From: Pseudomonadota bacterium
GTDB lineage: Bacteria > Pseudomonadota > Alphaproteobacteria > Caulobacterales > Caulobacteraceae
Length of the DNA: 15,680 nucleotides
Direction of reading: 5' to 3'
NCBI GenBank assembly: GCA_023434265.1
Contig: JAEYTA010000032.1
Coordinates: 1 to 15,680 of the forward strand
In this document: positions 14,722-15,680 of the stretch, in pieces
Numbering within the stretch: position 1 is the stretch's first letter
Layout: every line of letters begins with the position of its first letter
The notes under the pieces: generated by a model
Told to the model about the DNA's origin: nothing
The model's input: only the letters and a program-made list of their open reading frames with translations
The model's database searches: none
Made by a program: the position numbers and the translations under genes

Positions 14722-15540
14722 ATGAAGAAGCCCAACACGCAACCGCTCAGCTTGCGCGTGCCCGAGCCCTCGGGCCGCCCGGGCGACAAGCCCGACTTCA
14801 GCCACCTGAAGCTCGACGCCCCCGGCGCGGTCGATCGCCCGGCGGTCTCCACCGCCCCCTTCGACATGCGCGACCACGCCTTCCGCCTCGTGCGCGTGCT
14901 TGACGGCGACGGCCGGGCCGTCGGCCCGTGGAACCCGAAGCTGGACGCCGACACCCTGCGCCGCGGCCTGAAGGCGATGATCCTGACCCGCGCCTTCGAC
15001 GACCGCATGCACCGGGCCCACCGCCAGGGGAAGACCAGCTTCTACATGAAGTGCACCGGCGAGGAGGCCATCGCGGTCGCGCAAGGCATGCTGCTGTCGC
15101 GCGAGGACATGGGCTTCCCCACCTACCGCCAGCAGGGCCTGCTGATCGCCCGGGGCTATCCCCTGGTCGACATGATGAACCAGATCTATTCGAACGCCGC
15201 CGACCCGATCAAAGGGCGGCAGCTGCCGATCATGTACTCCGACAAGGACTACGGCTTCTTCACCATCTCGGGGAACCTGGGCACCCAGTATCCGCAGGCG
15301 GTGGGCTGGGCCATGGCCTCGGCCGTGCGGGGCGACGACAAGATCGCCATCACCTGGATCGGCGACGGCTCGACCGCCGAGAGCGACTTCCACTCGGCCC
15401 TGACCTTCGCCGCCGTCTACCGCGCCCCGGTGATCCTCAACATTGTCAACAACCAGTGGGCCATCAGCTCTTTCATGGGCATCGCCGGCGGGCTGGAGAC
15501 GACCTTCGCCTCCAAGGCCATCGGCTACGGCCTGCCGGCC
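14722..15540 (+). CDS. bkdA1: Branched-chain 2-oxoacid dehydrogenase E1 component, alpha subunit (3' part missing)
   Basis: This is the thiamine-diphosphate-binding alpha subunit of the E1 decarboxylase, which handles 2-oxo acids from Val, Leu and Ile. 273 genuine codons are present out of about 410 usual for the family. Visible features are the E1 core after an N-terminal extension, FYMKCTGEEA (107-116), GFPTYRQQG (131-139), and the thiamine-binding motif from GDG (214-216) through DFH to NNQWAIS (243-249). The long N-terminal extension (1-70) and the FYMKCTGEEA form favour the branched-chain enzyme over pyruvate dehydrogenase. AGGACGG just before the ATG is a good ribosome-binding site. After GYGLPA the frame runs into an inverted copy of its own sequence and stays open to the window end. 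The residues coded past 15540 are not E1 alpha. Confidence 0.9.
15074..15213 (+). repeat. Forward arm of a 140-base imperfect inverted repeat
   Basis: This part of the E1 alpha gene (residues from GlnGlyMet back to the preceding Ala, through AspProIleLys at 161-164) reappears in reverse complement at 15541-15680. Positions pair so that the two coordinates sum to 30754. Nine of 140 positions differ. Confidence 0.95.
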
Positions 15541-15680
15541 TTTGATCGGGTCGGCGGCGTTCGAGTAGATCTGGTTCATCATGTCGACCAAGGGGTAGCC
15601 CCGGGCGATCAGCAGGCCCTGCTGGCGATAGGTCGGGAAGCCCATGTCCTCGCGCGACAGCAGCATCCCCTGGGCGACGG
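15541..15680 (-). repeat. Inverted arm: second E1 alpha allele, joined head-to-head (probable chimeric end)
   Basis: Read on the minus strand, this block codes for the same 46 residues as 15076-15213, with nine base differences (at forward positions 15075, 15081, 15084, 15087, 15120, 15126, 15159, 15163 and 15189), all synonymous. The join at 15540/15541 falls mid-gene and has only two shared bases (CC) as microhomology. It therefore looks like sequence from a closely related strain attached in the wrong orientation. A minus-strand frame starting at 15666 runs from this arm into antisense E1 alpha sequence and should not be annotated as a gene. Confidence 0.9.

Noticed and set aside
14701..15666. 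A 321-residue minus-strand frame starting with E1 alpha-like residues
   Set aside because: Only its first 42 or so residues are E1 alpha, from the inverted arm; the rest is antisense to the forward E1 alpha gene. It is a product of the fold-back join.
15541..15680. A genuine second E1 alpha paralogue on the minus strand
   Set aside because: Not fully excluded, but the join is inside the forward gene, the protein is identical over 46 residues with only silent changes, and it occurs at the end of the available sequence. A strain-variant chimera explains this better.

Overview
The window is GC-rich DNA, roughly 70% by eye (not computed), with tightly packed genes on both strands. It looks like an alphaproteobacterium of the Caulobacterales, such as a Brevundimonas- or Phenylobacterium-like organism. 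The reasons are the rpmH-rnpA-yidC-engB cluster, the style of the proteins and the overall composition. The exact genus is inference. No rRNA, tRNA, CRISPR array, insertion sequence or phage gene is visible, and no gap without a gene exceeds about 180 bases.

Layout. At 1-855 is the C-terminal part of ribonucleotide reductase beta (nrdB), overlapping by one base a Gfo/Idh/MocA oxidoreductase (855-1913). Reading leftward is a two-gene redox unit: a membrane b-type cytochrome (3387-2650) and a Tat-type molybdopterin oxidoreductase (2653-1889). Next comes a small secreted coiled-coil protein (3858-3433). A leftward pair follows: a TVP38/VTT membrane protein (6257-5535) and an orphan sensor histidine kinase (5494-4037). 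The rightward core cluster is rpmH (6376-6510), rnpA (6537-6947), yidC (6953-8755) and engB (8757-9398), headed by a good sigma70-type promoter at 6282-6310. It carries out ribosome assembly, RNase P maturation and membrane protein insertion. After it comes an enzyme stretch: an epoxide-hydrolase-like protein (9436-10386), a luciferase-like flavin monooxygenase (11369-10383), a secreted alpha/beta hydrolase with a duplicated N-terminal domain (11464-13116) and a pirin (14051-13113). An Lrp/AsnC regulator (14574-14086) is divergent from the branched-chain 2-oxoacid dehydrogenase E1 alpha gene (14722 onward). That arrangement, with an inverted repeat between the two genes, suggests a BkdR-type control unit.

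The most striking anomaly is the right end. Bases 15541-15680 are an inverted copy of 15074-15213, inside the same E1 alpha gene. The two copies differ at 9 of 140 positions and every difference is synonymous. The E1 alpha reading frame is therefore interrupted by its own antisense sequence. The likeliest explanation is a chimeric fold-back join between two strain variants at a contig end. A real inverted duplication is possible but less likely.

No convincing new biological system was found. Other points worth a second look are the tail-to-tail gene pairs that share a CTAG stop, the hairpin in front of rnpA, the mutually exclusive hairpins at 3981-4025, and the internal domain duplication in the secreted hydrolase.
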